Shown: positions 1-7,800, numbered from the stretch's first letter. The stretch is 9,657 nucleotides of DNA from Alphaproteobacteria bacterium (GCA_003531345.1 DQGZ01000164.1:434-10090), one strand, 5' to 3'. Made by a program: numbers and translations. The notes: generated from the sequence alone by a model not told the origin.

Positions 1-47
1 CCTTCAGGTTATGAGCCTGACGAGCTACCAGGCTGCTCTACCCCGCG
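1..47 (-). tRNA. Initiator tRNA(fMet), CAT anticodon, 5' part only
   Basis: This is the first 47 nt of a tRNA read on the minus strand; the 3' half lies beyond the left edge. Position 47 is the 5' end (CGCGGGG acceptor strand). It is followed by T8-A9, the D stem GAGC/GCTC, a D loop with the usual GG, and the anticodon arm TCAGG-CTCATAA-CCTGA. The anticodon CAT sits at 11-13. The sequence is close to the E. coli initiator tRNA, including the 5' C that stays unpaired in bacterial initiators and the A11-U24 pair, so this is the initiator rather than an elongator tRNA-Met. One oddity is that the first of the three usual G-C pairs at the bottom of the anticodon stem (29-41) is A-U here. Confidence 0.95.
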
Positions 48-92
48 ATAAGAAGAAAGTTTGGAGAGTATCTGGATTTTTCTAGGCAGTGC

Positions 93-121
93 TTACTATT
101 CTAAATTTCCAGATGTGTCAA
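93..121 (-). promoter_or_regulatory. Candidate promoter for the initiator tRNA
   Basis: On the minus strand a perfect -35 element TTGACA (121 down to 116) is followed after 17 bp by TAGTAA (98 down to 93), a weak -10. Transcription would start near 86, about 40 nt before the tRNA 5' end, which fits a short processed leader. The -35 and the spacing are good and the -10 is poor, so this is tentative. Confidence 0.4.
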
Positions 122-306
122 TTAGATAAATCTACAAAAATGGCGTTCGTAACAAGGTAAAAATTTAAATTGCAAATTTACAAACCTTTGTTAACAGTGC
201 CTATTTGTTTATCCTAAATATATATTCTATCGGTGCGAACTTGAATATAACAAAAGATTTATCAAGCAACAAACCATAAATTTATTAACCTTTGCTGGCT
301 GTATCT

Positions 307-939
307 ATGCCTCCTTCTAAAATATCAGAAGTTTTTGAGGTGCTGAAAAAGCAGAATTCATCTCCAATAACGGAGCTTAATTACAGAAGCGATTTTACGT
401 TATTAGTAGCCATCGTGCTTTCTGCACAGGCAACGGATGTTTCTGTTAATAAGGCAACCGAAAAATTATTTATGGTTGCCGCCACCCCAAAAGCTATACT
501 AAAACTAGGGGAGGATGGTCTAAAACAATATATTAAAACCATAGGGCTTTATAACTCAAAGGCAAAAAATATTATAAGGCTTTGTGAAAGCTTGATTGAG
601 AGACATAACGGCAAAGTTCCAGATAATTATGAGCAGCTAAGGGAACTGGCTGGCGTGGGCAGCAAAACCGCAAATGTATTTTTGAACTGCTATTATAAAG
701 TTCCCATAATAGCCGTTGATACTCATGTTTTTCGGGTTGCAAATCGTTTGGGCTTATGCAAAACTAAAAATGCTGATGAAACTGAAAAGAAGCTGAACAA
801 AATAATACCAGAGAAATACAGGCTTTATGCTCATCACTGGCTTATTCTGCACGGAAGATACATCTGCACCGCCCGTAAGCCAAAATGCAGAGAATGTGTA
901 ATAAGAGAGTATTGCAAATCTCTCTGTAAAAGTTGGTAA
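307..939 (+). CDS. nth: Endonuclease III, DNA glycosylase/AP lyase
   Basis: This is the base-excision repair enzyme that removes oxidised pyrimidines and cleaves the resulting abasic site. The protein has 210 residues from ATG 307. The helix-hairpin-helix LAGVGSKTANV carries the catalytic lysine K120, AVDTH carries the catalytic aspartate D138, and the [4Fe-4S] ligands are C187, C194, C197 and C203 (C-X6-C-X2-C-X5-C). All of these numbers coincide with E. coli Nth when counting starts at ATG 307, and the N-terminus aligns without a gap up to the shared TELN. I therefore prefer this ATG over the in-frame TTG at 292, which would add five residues. No Shine-Dalgarno sequence precedes either start. 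One extra cysteine (C207) lies just after the cluster. The next gene follows after 89 bp on the same strand. The family assignment is secure. Confidence 0.97.
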   Translation: MPPSKISEVFEVLKKQNSSPITELNYRSDFTLLVAIVLSAQATDVSVNKATEKLFMVAATPKAILKLGEDGLKQYIKTIGLYNSKAKNIIRLCESLIERHNGKVPDNYEQLRELAGVGSKTANVFLNCYYKVPIIAVDTHVFRVANRLGLCKTKNADETEKKLNKIIPEKYRLYAHHWLILHGRYICTARKPKCRECVIREYCKSLCKSW

Positions 940-1028
940 TTCAATTGCTCTAATTTTTCCTATAAGGAAAGTTATAGTATGGTGAAGAGGTAGAGTTTAT
1001 ATGTGCTGACATAAAAATACCAAATTAC

Positions 1029-1763
1029 ATGCAAAAAAATAACCTTGAAGAGCAGATTGATCATAATAATAAAGTAATACCGTTTACAATATTACTTTCC
1101 AAAAGAAGAAGCATCTCCATTGAAATTGCTATAAATGGACGGGTAAAAGTAAGAGCGCCATATCACACTAGTATGCGTTACATAAAAAATTGTGTTCTCA
1201 AAAAAGCAGAATGGATAATAAATAAGCAGGAATATTTTAGAAGCCTTGCTCCAAAAGCAAGTGCAGAGAAAAAATACGAAGATGGTGAGAGGTTTGAATT
1301 TCTTGGCAATCTCTATGAATTGAAAATTATTACCGACATAATAAGCGGGGTAAAATTAAACCATAACTGGCTGGAAGTCTCTATTCCAGTTAGCAAACTG
1401 CAAAAAATCAAAGTACTTATTGAGAAATGGTACATCAGCAGTGCAGAGGAGGTATTTTTTGAACGGCTGGAAGAATGTAAAAAAAGAGTAGAAAAACTGA
1501 ATATATACTGGAACGGAAAACTAAGATTCAGAAAAATGCGTCGCCGATGGGGAAGCTGCTCGCATAGCGGAAAAATATGCCTTAACTATGAGCTGATAAA
1601 AGCACCAATAAAATGCATTGATTATGTTATATTGCATGAGTTATGCCACCTGAAAGAGTTCAACCACAGCCCCGCTTTCTATAACCTGCTAACTGCCATA
1701 ATGCCTGACTGGAAAAAAGTCAGGGATATTCTCAACCAGCGTAATAGAGCGGGTATTTGCTAG
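1029..1763 (+). CDS. YgjP-like (DUF45) zinc metallopeptidase family protein
   Basis: This 244-residue protein belongs to the YgjP/DUF45 family, related to SprT and WSS1-type metallopeptidases. The N-terminal part (about 20-60) has the family's basic beta-strand region. The conserved block RRRWGSCSHSGKICLNYELI spans 171-190. The zinc site is HELCH at 203-207 (two histidine ligands and the catalytic glutamate E204), followed by NHS at 212-214, where H213 is the likely third ligand, then the family ending MPDWKKVRDIL at 225-235. No signal peptide or membrane segment is evident, so it is probably cytosolic. The physiological substrate of the family is poorly known; protease activity is inferred from the motif. 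It lies 89 bp after nth and ends 26 bp from the convergent hisI. The gap before it has a TATAGT hexamer at 973-978 without a convincing -35. Confidence 0.92.
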   Translation: MQKNNLEEQIDHNNKVIPFTILLSKRRSISIEIAINGRVKVRAPYHTSMRYIKNCVLKKAEWIINKQEYFRSLAPKASAEKKYEDGERFEFLGNLYELKIITDIISGVKLNHNWLEVSIPVSKLQKIKVLIEKWYISSAEEVFFERLEECKKRVEKLNIYWNGKLRFRKMRRRWGSCSHSGKICLNYELIKAPIKCIDYVILHELCHLKEFNHSPAFYNLLTAIMPDWKKVRDILNQRNRAGIC

Positions 1764-1789
1764 AGTTTAAGAGGTCAAAATATTTTTTA

Positions 1790-2257
1790 TCAGACAATCG
1801 TGGGGTTGGGAACATCACCGTAAACCTCTACTGGGTCAAAAGCTTTTTTGTCTTCACGGTAAATAAGGTCTTCACCTTTTTTGCGGTCTTCTGCAGTTGG
1901 AATTGAGCGATAAAAACAAGAGCGATAGCCAACGTGGCATGAAGCCTCTAACCCTTGCAACTCAACGTTTAGCCAGACTGCGTCTTGGTCATCATCAATT
2001 CTTAAATCAACTATTTTTTGTTTAAAACCTGAATTTGCACCCTTGTGCCAGATTATTTTGCGGGAGCGGCTGTAATAATGAGCCTCACCTGTTTCAATGG
2101 TTTTTTGTAAGGCTTCCTTATTCATATAACCAAGCATAAGCACTTCACCAGTTTTTGCACTGGTTGTAACTGCTGGTATAAGACCGCTCTCGTCAAATTT
2201 CGGGGCGAGTTCCCTGCCCTCTTCCACCTGCTCTATTGATATACGTTTGTTGAACAT
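1790..2257 (-). CDS. hisI: Phosphoribosyl-AMP cyclohydrolase
   Basis: This enzyme catalyses the third step of histidine biosynthesis, opening the purine ring of phosphoribosyl-AMP. It is 155 residues long, the stand-alone form without the HisE pyrophosphohydrolase domain found in enterobacterial HisIE. Recognisable features are an N-terminal GLIPAV segment, EVLMLGYMN (38-46), HYYSRSR (60-66), WHKG (70-73), the metal-binding DDDQD (88-92), and ASCHVGYRSCFYR (105-117) with metal-ligand cysteines C107 and C114. Many homologues have DCD where this protein has D88-D89-D90; the acidic residues themselves are kept. A charged tail of about 35 residues ends the protein. The start has a minimal GGA 7 nt before the ATG, the nearest thing to a Shine-Dalgarno in the window. 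It lies 112 bp downstream of pncC on the same strand, but a terminator-like hairpin lies between them. No other his gene is in the window. Confidence 0.96.
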   Translation of the reverse strand: MFNKRISIEQVEEGRELAPKFDESGLIPAVTTSAKTGEVLMLGYMNKEALQKTIETGEAHYYSRSRKIIWHKGANSGFKQKIVDLRIDDDQDAVWLNVELQGLEASCHVGYRSCFYRSIPTAEDRKKGEDLIYREDKKAFDPVEVYGDVPNPTIV

Positions 2258-2270
2258 TTTTTAATCCAGT

Positions 2271-2296
2271 GATTAGTATCAGTAATTAGTATCAGT
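2271..2296. repeat. 13-bp tandem direct repeat upstream of hisI
   Basis: Read on the minus strand, TGATACTAATTAC (2296-2284) is followed directly by TGATACTAATCAC (2283-2271), with 12 of 13 bases identical. The flanks add a little more of the same pattern: CAC before and TGG after. The array ends 13 bp before the hisI start codon. Each unit contains TGATACTAAT, which looks like a weak extended -10 (TG-N-TACTAA). It could be a promoter or operator, or simply replication slippage; the sequence does not decide. Confidence 0.7.
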
Positions 2297-2297
2297 G

Positions 2298-2324
2298 AAA
2301 AAGCGCTGTTACTGTTCACAGGCT
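2298..2324 (-). terminator. Probable intrinsic terminator after pncC
   Basis: On the minus strand AGCCTGT (2324-2318) pairs with ACAG-C-GCT (2309-2302): seven pairs, four of them G-C, with one bulged C at 2305 and an 8-nt loop. The stem runs into TTTT (2301-2298). It lies 46 nt after the pncC stop codon and 41 nt before the hisI start. The short stem and the bulge make it weaker than the terminator after dapD. If active, it would separate the two minus-strand genes. Confidence 0.45.
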
Positions 2325-2369
2325 AAATAACAATTTTGAGCAAAAAATCAAGGTCTATAGTATAGTTGA

Positions 2370-2852
2370 TTAAACCTGTTCAAGCATTAGTTCCAGCGAT
2401 TTATCTACCGCCTGTTTGCGTATTTCATCTCGGTTGCCTTTCAAATTGAATTCATGGGCTATGTTAATGCCATTTTTGCGGTTATACAGCCCAATATACA
2501 CCAGACCTATAGGTTTTTCAGCCGTTGCACCGCCAGGACCTGCAATGCCAGTTACCGAAGCGCCAAGTGAGCCCTCAGACTGCAAACAGGCGTTAACTGC
2601 CATAACTTTTGCAACTTCAGCGCTTACCGCCCCTTTGCTTTTCAAAACCTCTTCTGGAACTTTTAAAAACCTTATTTTAGAAGTATTACTATAAGTTATG
2701 AAGCCAACCAAAAATACTTCTGAAGAACCAGGAACTGAGGTCAACGCAGCGCCGAGCATACCGCCAGTACAGCTTTCAGCCACCGCTATCTTGACCTTGT
2801 TTTTCTTCGCTTTTTCAATGAGTTCTGCGGCTTTTCCTTCCAGTTGTGACAT
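2370..2852 (-). CDS. pncC: Nicotinamide-nucleotide amidohydrolase (CinA C-terminal domain protein)
   Basis: This protein corresponds to the CinA C-terminal domain alone. The family deamidates nicotinamide mononucleotide to nicotinate mononucleotide, recycling the NMN released for example by bacterial DNA ligase. The 160 residues cover the whole domain: AESCTGG at 25-31 with the likely catalytic serine S27, ITYSN at 52-56, AVSAEVA at 75-81, the glycine-rich TGIAGPGG at 101-108, KPIGLVYIG at 113-121, and GNRDEIR at 139-145, equivalent to the usual GDRxxIR. The N-terminal COG1058/MoaB-like domain of full-length CinA is absent and no trace of it lies upstream, so this is the normal short form rather than a truncation. 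ATG 2852 gives the usual short N-terminal helix; no Shine-Dalgarno is visible. It diverges from dapD across 197 bp. The enzymatic role is from family knowledge. Confidence 0.94.
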   Translation of the reverse strand: MSQLEGKAAELIEKAKKNKVKIAVAESCTGGMLGAALTSVPGSSEVFLVGFITYSNTSKIRFLKVPEEVLKSKGAVSAEVAKVMAVNACLQSEGSLGASVTGIAGPGGATAEKPIGLVYIGLYNRKNGINIAHEFNLKGNRDEIRKQAVDKSLELMLEQV

Positions 2853-2870
2853 ATAGTAAAATTACTTTAG

Positions 2871-2980
2871 GTTATGGATGTAATAAAGGTTATAAAAGTA
2901 GTAAAGGTTAAGCTTTTTAGAAGAAGTGATGCTTGTTTAAGAACCTTTATTACATTTATTACCCTATTAAACTTTAGTAC
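2871..2980. repeat. Mirrored array of 9-bp repeats forming a long hairpin
   Basis: The left arm (2871-2906) reads as four 9-bp units around GTWATAAAG: gttatggat, gtaataaag, gttataaaa, gtagtaaag. The right arm (2945-2980) reads as the reverse complement, CTTTATTAC: ctttattac, atttattac, cctattaaa (degenerate), ctttagtac. The best fold pairs 2888-2909 with 2942-2963, matching at 19 of 22 positions, with a 32-nt loop. An alternative pairs 2878-2891 with 2942-2955, perfect over 14 bp. Both folds use the same right arm, so they exclude each other. The element lies between the divergent pncC and dapD starts, upstream of the candidate dapD promoter. It has no adjacent T-tract and is not a normal terminator. 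Its function is unknown. Confidence 0.75.
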
Positions 2981-2990
2981 CTTTTTTTCG

Positions 2991-3020
2991 TTGATTATAC
3001 AAACCTGCGCCCTATATAAG
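2991..3020 (+). promoter_or_regulatory. Candidate promoter for dapD
   Basis: TTGATT (2991-2996) is separated by 18 bp from TATAAG (3015-3020), four and five of six consensus bases respectively; the overlapping TATATA at 3013-3018 gives a 16-bp spacer. Transcription would begin near 3027, leaving a leader of about 23 nt without a Shine-Dalgarno. This is the best sigma-70-like match in the divergent region. Confidence 0.5.
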
Positions 3021-3049
3021 CCAGTAATTAATTATTTAAACAAATTTTT

Positions 3050-3898
3050 ATGCCTAAATTTTCTCTACGCTCCGATGTTCCTTTTGAACAATTCCCTAAA
3101 AGAATAGATGAATTGTGGGAAGGGCGTGAAAAACTGGATAGCAAAACCAAAAGCGAAGATAGTGAAGTTATACTAGAAACCCTGCGCCTGCTTGATAAAG
3201 GCAAAATTAAGGTATGTGAAAAAATAAATGGCAATTGGCAAGTTAGCCAATGGGTAAAAAAAGCCATTCTGTTATATTTCAGAATTTCTGACAATAGAAT
3301 GATGGAACAATTGGGAGGAAGCCCTTGGTTTGATAAAGTGCCACAGAAATTCTCTGGCTGGGACGAGAAAAAATTTAAGGAAGCTGGTTTCCGTTGCGTC
3401 CCTGGGAGCTTTGTGCGCTATGGCAGCTTTATTGGTAAAGGCGCTGTTCTTATGCCGTCTTTCGTTAATATCGGCGCAAATGTTGGTGAAGGCACAATGG
3501 TTGACACTTGGGCAACTGTTGGCTCCTGCGCTCAAATCGGCAAGAACTGCCATATCAGCGGCGGCACAGGTATCGGCGGTGTGCTTGAACCTATTCAGGC
3601 AAACCCAGTTATTATTGAAGATAATTGCTTTATTGGCGCACGCAGCGAAGTTGCGGAAGGCGTTATTGTTGAGGAAGGCTCTGTTATTTCAATGGGTGTG
3701 TTCCTTGGCGCTTCAACCAAAATAGTAGACAGGGCAACTGGTGAAGTTATGTATGGTCGTGTGCCTGCATATAGCGTGGTTGTTCCTGGCAGTATGCCAT
3801 CTAGCAATGGTGTTTCACTTAACTGTGCGGTCATAGTTAAGAAAGTTGACGCCCAAACTAGAAGCAAAACAGGCATAAATGAGCTGTTGAGAGATTAG
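3050..3898 (+). CDS. dapD: Tetrahydrodipicolinate N-succinyltransferase
   Basis: DapD transfers succinyl from succinyl-CoA to 2,3,4,5-tetrahydropyridine-2,6-dicarboxylate, in the succinylase branch that makes meso-diaminopimelate for peptidoglycan and lysine. The 282 residues match the family length. A helical N-terminal domain (about 1-100) is followed by a left-handed beta-helix of hexapeptide repeats. Diagnostic blocks are VDTWATVGSCAQIGKNCHIS (151-170), GGTGIGGVLEP (171-181), VIIEDNCFIGARSEVAEGV (187-205), SVISMGVFLGASTKI (211-225) and YGRVPAYSVVVPGSMP (235-250). The ATG at 3050 gives a normal N-terminus and lies about 30 bp after the candidate -10. No Shine-Dalgarno is present; the leader is A/T only just before the start. 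The gene stands alone: it diverges from pncC and is closed by an intrinsic terminator. The use of succinyl rather than acetyl donor is inferred from the DapD family. Confidence 0.98.
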   Translation: MPKFSLRSDVPFEQFPKRIDELWEGREKLDSKTKSEDSEVILETLRLLDKGKIKVCEKINGNWQVSQWVKKAILLYFRISDNRMMEQLGGSPWFDKVPQKFSGWDEKKFKEAGFRCVPGSFVRYGSFIGKGAVLMPSFVNIGANVGEGTMVDTWATVGSCAQIGKNCHISGGTGIGGVLEPIQANPVIIEDNCFIGARSEVAEGVIVEEGSVISMGVFLGASTKIVDRATGEVMYGRVPAYSVVVPGSMPSSNGVSLNCAVIVKKVDAQTRSKTGINELLRD

Positions 3899-3905
3899 GC
3901 TTTCA

Positions 3906-3939
3906 CTGAGTACTTAGTACTAGGTACTTAGATTTTTTT
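3906..3939 (+). terminator. Intrinsic terminator of dapD
   Basis: The stem CTGAGTACTTA (3906-3916) pairs with TAGGTACTTAG (3921-3931) over 11 continuous pairs, two of them G-U, with a GTAC loop (3917-3920). One A follows and then seven T residues (3933-3939). It begins 7 nt after the dapD stop codon. The stem has only three G-C pairs, in keeping with the AT-rich genome, but its length and T-tract make it convincing. The GTACTTAG-like triplication seen here is explained by the hairpin. Confidence 0.75.
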
Positions 3940-3956
3940 CTTCAATAAATCTGATA

Positions 3957-4820
3957 ATGCACCTTATTTCCTACATCACCGATAATAACCAAAAATCATT
4001 CGCAGTTAGTGATGGCAAGGGGTTAATTGACCTCACAGAACATACTGGCACGCCAATTGAAAAATTGGCGGAAGCGATAACTTTAGTAAATAATATCTCC
4101 GAGGAGTTAGTCAGGGAACTTAAAACCGCCCCAGCCCTGCCTGAAAATATAAAATATGCCCTACCCATTGATGCAGAAAACAAAGTTATCTGTGTGGGGT
4201 TAAATTATTTAGACCATGCGAAGGAAGGCGGTTTTATTGAAGCTGAGCTACCGAAACACCCAGTATTTTTTTTAAGGCTTAACTCTTCTTTCGTTACAGA
4301 TAACGAGAATTTAATCCTGCCAAAAGTTTCCGATAAATATGACTATGAGGTGGAACTGGCGGTGGTTATAGGGCGTGAAGGCAGGCATATAAAAGAGGCA
4401 GAGGTACAAAATCATATATTTGGCTATACCGTGGGAATGGATGGCAGTGTTCGTGACTTTCAGAAGCGTACCCCGCAATGGACTTTGGGTAAAAATTTTG
4501 ATAAGAGCGGTGTATTAAGCGGTAATATAATCACTAAAGATGAACTGCCAGAAAATGCGGAAGGCTTACGAATAACTTCTAAATTAAACGGCAATATAAT
4601 GCAGGACGGGAACACTAAAAATACAATTTACAAGAATGATTTACTGATAAGTGAATTAAGCCAAGTGATGACACTTAATGCTGGAGATATTATATTAACT
4701 GGCACCCCAGCAGGCGTTGGCTTTGCCCGCACCCCTCGTATATTCATGAAAGCGGAAGACATTATAGAGGTTGAGATTGAGAGAGTGGGAGTTTTAAGGA
4801 ATAAGATCATTGCTGAATAA
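3957..4820 (+). CDS. Fumarylacetoacetate hydrolase family protein
   Basis: This is a 287-residue FAH-superfamily enzyme, metal-dependent hydrolases or decarboxylases that act on acylpyruvates and related 2-keto acids. A variable N-terminal part (1-75) precedes the FAH fold. VICVGLNYLDHA (77-88) opens the domain, the metal ligands are E131 and E133 in YEVELAVVIG and D162 in GYTVGMDGSVRDFQ, GKNFDKSG (178-185) carries the conserved lysine region, and TGTPAGVGFARTP (248-260) is the usual glycine-rich loop. The substrate cannot be told from sequence; oxaloacetate decarboxylase, acylpyruvase and degradation-pathway hydrolase are all possible, and no pathway partner lies nearby. ATG 3957 has no Shine-Dalgarno and sits 17 nt after the T-tract of the dapD terminator, leaving no room for a separate promoter downstream of it. 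It is convergent with the glutamate dehydrogenase gene, 34 bp away; no terminator is evident in that gap. Confidence 0.93.
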   Translation: MHLISYITDNNQKSFAVSDGKGLIDLTEHTGTPIEKLAEAITLVNNISEELVRELKTAPALPENIKYALPIDAENKVICVGLNYLDHAKEGGFIEAELPKHPVFFLRLNSSFVTDNENLILPKVSDKYDYEVELAVVIGREGRHIKEAEVQNHIFGYTVGMDGSVRDFQKRTPQWTLGKNFDKSGVLSGNIITKDELPENAEGLRITSKLNGNIMQDGNTKNTIYKNDLLISELSQVMTLNAGDIILTGTPAGVGFARTPRIFMKAEDIIEVEIERVGVLRNKIIAE

Positions 4821-4854
4821 CAACCAGTCCTACCCCATTACCATTTAAAACTTT

Positions 4855-7800
4855 TTAGCCACCAAGCACACCGTTAACGCGCTCAACCGCTACAGTAAGC
4901 ATTGAGCTGGTTATCCGCTCCTGCGTTTGGATGTCCATTATGAAATTTGAATATCTGCCGATAAGCTTCTTCTTACTTTCCAGCCATTTTTCAAGGGTAA
5001 TTACGCATGATTTTGCATCACAACCTTTCTTAAGTACATCTTCGGTAAGGCTCATCTGCTGGTCATAGAAAATGGAAATAAGAGTTTTAACCGCTAGATC
5101 GTCCCAGCGTGTTTCACCGAACAGTTTGCGTGCCTCAATACGTAACCAGCCTATTTTAAACCTGTTACCTACTTCAAAATAAACTTGCCCTGCAACTTTC
5201 AGCGGCAATTTGGTTTTCCTTGATACCAGAATTATATCAGGGCTTGAACCAAGCGCATCAAGTATAGCTATTTTATACGCAAGTGGCTTTGGAACATTTT
5301 GTGATGTGTATTTCTGAACCTTTGCTTCTATTGCGTCTTTCTCCACCTTTGAAACAAGCGATTCAAGTATCTTCGCAACCTCCTCTACCTTTGGTGCAAA
5401 GTCACTAATTATTTCACCAGTTTGAAGCGGATGAGGGAAATTACGCAGGTACCAGTTAGCAACCCTTTCTATCAGAATGTCAACCTCACCATATAATTCT
5501 TTCATGGTGCTTATGCTAACATTAGTTCCTAGCTGTTCTATCTCCTCCCATATTTTCCTTAAGCCAAAAGTATCACGCACAATAGTGTATGCCCTTGCTA
5601 TGTCACAGCCTTTCAAGCCTGTTTCATCTTTTACCCTTTGGTAGAAGGTTGTTCCCGTTCGGTTAACAATTGAGTTTGCAACTACTGTAGTAATAATTTC
5701 ACGACGAAGCTGGTGGCCTTTTATCTGAGGAAGGAATTTTTCACGCATCTGCGTTGGGAAATAGTTTATGAGGTCCTTCTCAAAATATGGGTCATCTGGC
5801 AGGTTGCTTGCTATCAGGTCATCAAATATATATAACTTACTATATGCCAGCAATACTGCAAGCTCAGGGCGTGTTAAGCCTTGCTTTGCGTTAACACGCT
5901 GCTGCAACTGCTCATTAGAAGGTAAAAATTCAATAGCACGGTCAAGCCTTCCTTCTTTGGTAAGCATTTCCATTAAGCGAATGTTGTCTTCCACTATTTT
6001 ATGCTTCTGATTTTCCATAATAGTAAGCGCCTGTGTTTGCAATTCATTATCCCTTAACACCAGCAGACCTACTTCATCAGTCATTTTTTCAAGAAGCTTA
6101 TTACGCTGCGCTACTGTAATTTTATTACTTGCCACCGCCTCACGCAGGGCTATTTTAATATTCACTTCATGGTCAGAGCAATCAACACCAGCGGAATTAT
6201 CAATTGCATCAGTATTTATCCTGCCGCCCTGACGTGCATATTCAATACGCGCACGCTGGGTAAAACCAAGATTACCCCCCTCACCTACTATTTTGCAGCG
6301 CAGTTCATTGGCATTGACACGAAGCGCATCATTACTTTTATCACCTACCTGATCATGCGTTTCACTTGATGCTTTGGCATAAGTTCCTATTCCACCATTC
6401 CATATCAGGTCAACACGGGAAGTGAGTATTTTCTTTATCAGATCATCAGGGGAGAGGGTTTTCTCCTTGATGTCTAGTAATTCGCCAATTTCTTTGGAAA
6501 TAGGTATAGATTTTGCTGAACGCTCAAAAATTCCACCACCTTTAGAGATCAGTTTTTTGTCGTAATCCATCCATGTTGATTTAGGAAGGGCAAAAAGCCT
6601 TTGACGCTCCTTGAATGATTTTGCGGAATCAGGTGTTGGGTCAAGGAATATGTGTATGTGGTTAAAGGCAGCTACCAAGCATATATGCTGCGAAAGCAAC
6701 ATACCATTACCGAACACGTCACCCGCCATGTCACCTATGCCAACACAGGTGAAGTCTTGTTTCTGGCAGTCTATTCCCATTTCACGGAAATGGCGCATAA
6801 CTGATATCCAGCCACCCCTTGCGGTTATACCCATTTTCTTATGGTCATAACCAACCGAACCACCGCTGGCAAACGCATCTGAAAGCCAGAAGCCATATCT
6901 ATCCGACACATCATTTGCAATATCCGAAAATGTTGCAGTGCCTTTATCAGCTGCTACTACCAGATATGGGTCTTCTGCGTCATGGCAGACCACACTTTTA
7001 GGCCTGACTATTTTTTCTTTTATTATGTTGTCTGTAATGTCAAGCATACCAGAAAGAAATGTGCGGTAACAGGCTTTGCCCTGTTCAAAATATTCATCAC
7101 GCCCTTTAACTGGGTTTTTAACAACAAAACCGCCTTTTGAGCCAACTGGAACTATAACGGAATTTTTAACCTGCTGCGCCTTTACTAAACCTAAAACCTC
7201 AGTGCGGAAATCCTCGTGCCTGTCTGACCAGCGAAGACCACCACGAGCAACCTTACCAAAGCGCAGATGTATCGCCTCCACATCATATGAGTAAACAAAT
7301 ATTTCTGCATATGGAATGGGTTTAGGTGCATTTGGCACTTCCTTGGAAGATAGTTTAAATGACATATATCCTTTTTCCTGACCTTCTGCGTCTTTCTGAT
7401 AGTAGTTGGTACGCAATGTTGCTCTAACAGTTTCAAGGAACTGGTTCAATATTCTATCTTCAACAACGGCATCTACTTTTTGTAGAAGACGCTTAACTTC
7501 ATTATAGCATTTTTCTACCTCTTTCTGCCTGTCACCTTTCTGGTTAACATCAAACCTTGATTCAAAATATGCTACAATTGACCTTGATATTTGCGGGTGC
7601 TTGCAAAGCGCCTTGAACATAAGCTCTTTCGAATATGGGTAACGCAATTGCAGAATGTATTTTGTATATGCACGCAGAATTGATATTTGGCGGGCAGATA
7701 AGCCAGCACGTGCAACAAGCATGTTAAGCTTGTCATTTTCTACCTGCTTGCTCCATATTTGAAGCAGGGTTTCCTCCAGCTTGTCTTTTATTTCTGACAA

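Noticed and set aside
147..160. Fourteen bases (TCGTAACAAGGTAA) identical to the universal 16S rRNA site near E. coli position 1492.
   Set aside because: The flanks do not resemble 16S rRNA on either side; the expected anti-SD tail does not follow. Treated as chance, though worth knowing if primers were used on this DNA.
182..226. Possible promoter for nth (TTGTTA at 188-193 with the AT-rich TATATT at 221-226).
   Set aside because: The spacing is 27 bp and no correctly spaced pair was found; in such AT-rich DNA isolated hexamers mean little.
292..306. TTG at 292 as the nth start.
   Set aside because: ATG 307 gives exact E. coli residue numbering for the catalytic and cluster residues and a matching N-terminus.
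956..970. Small hairpin TTTCC-TATAA-GGAAA between nth and the ygjP-like gene.
   Set aside because: Only five base pairs and no T-tract after it on the plus strand, so it is not supportable as a terminator.
2266..2297. Possible CRISPR-like or mobile-element repeat.
   Set aside because: Only two adjacent 13-bp copies with no spacers, no cas genes and no transposase in the window.
2874..3107. Open frame of 77 codons (starting MDVIKVIKVVKVK) across the pncC-dapD gap.
   Set aside because: The repetitive start is simply the translated 9-bp array, it contains the candidate dapD promoter, and it overlaps dapD out of frame. No family resemblance.
3330..3725. Open frame of 131 codons on the plus strand inside dapD.
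   Set aside because: It is a shifted-frame shadow of the strongly conserved DapD beta-helix coding sequence.
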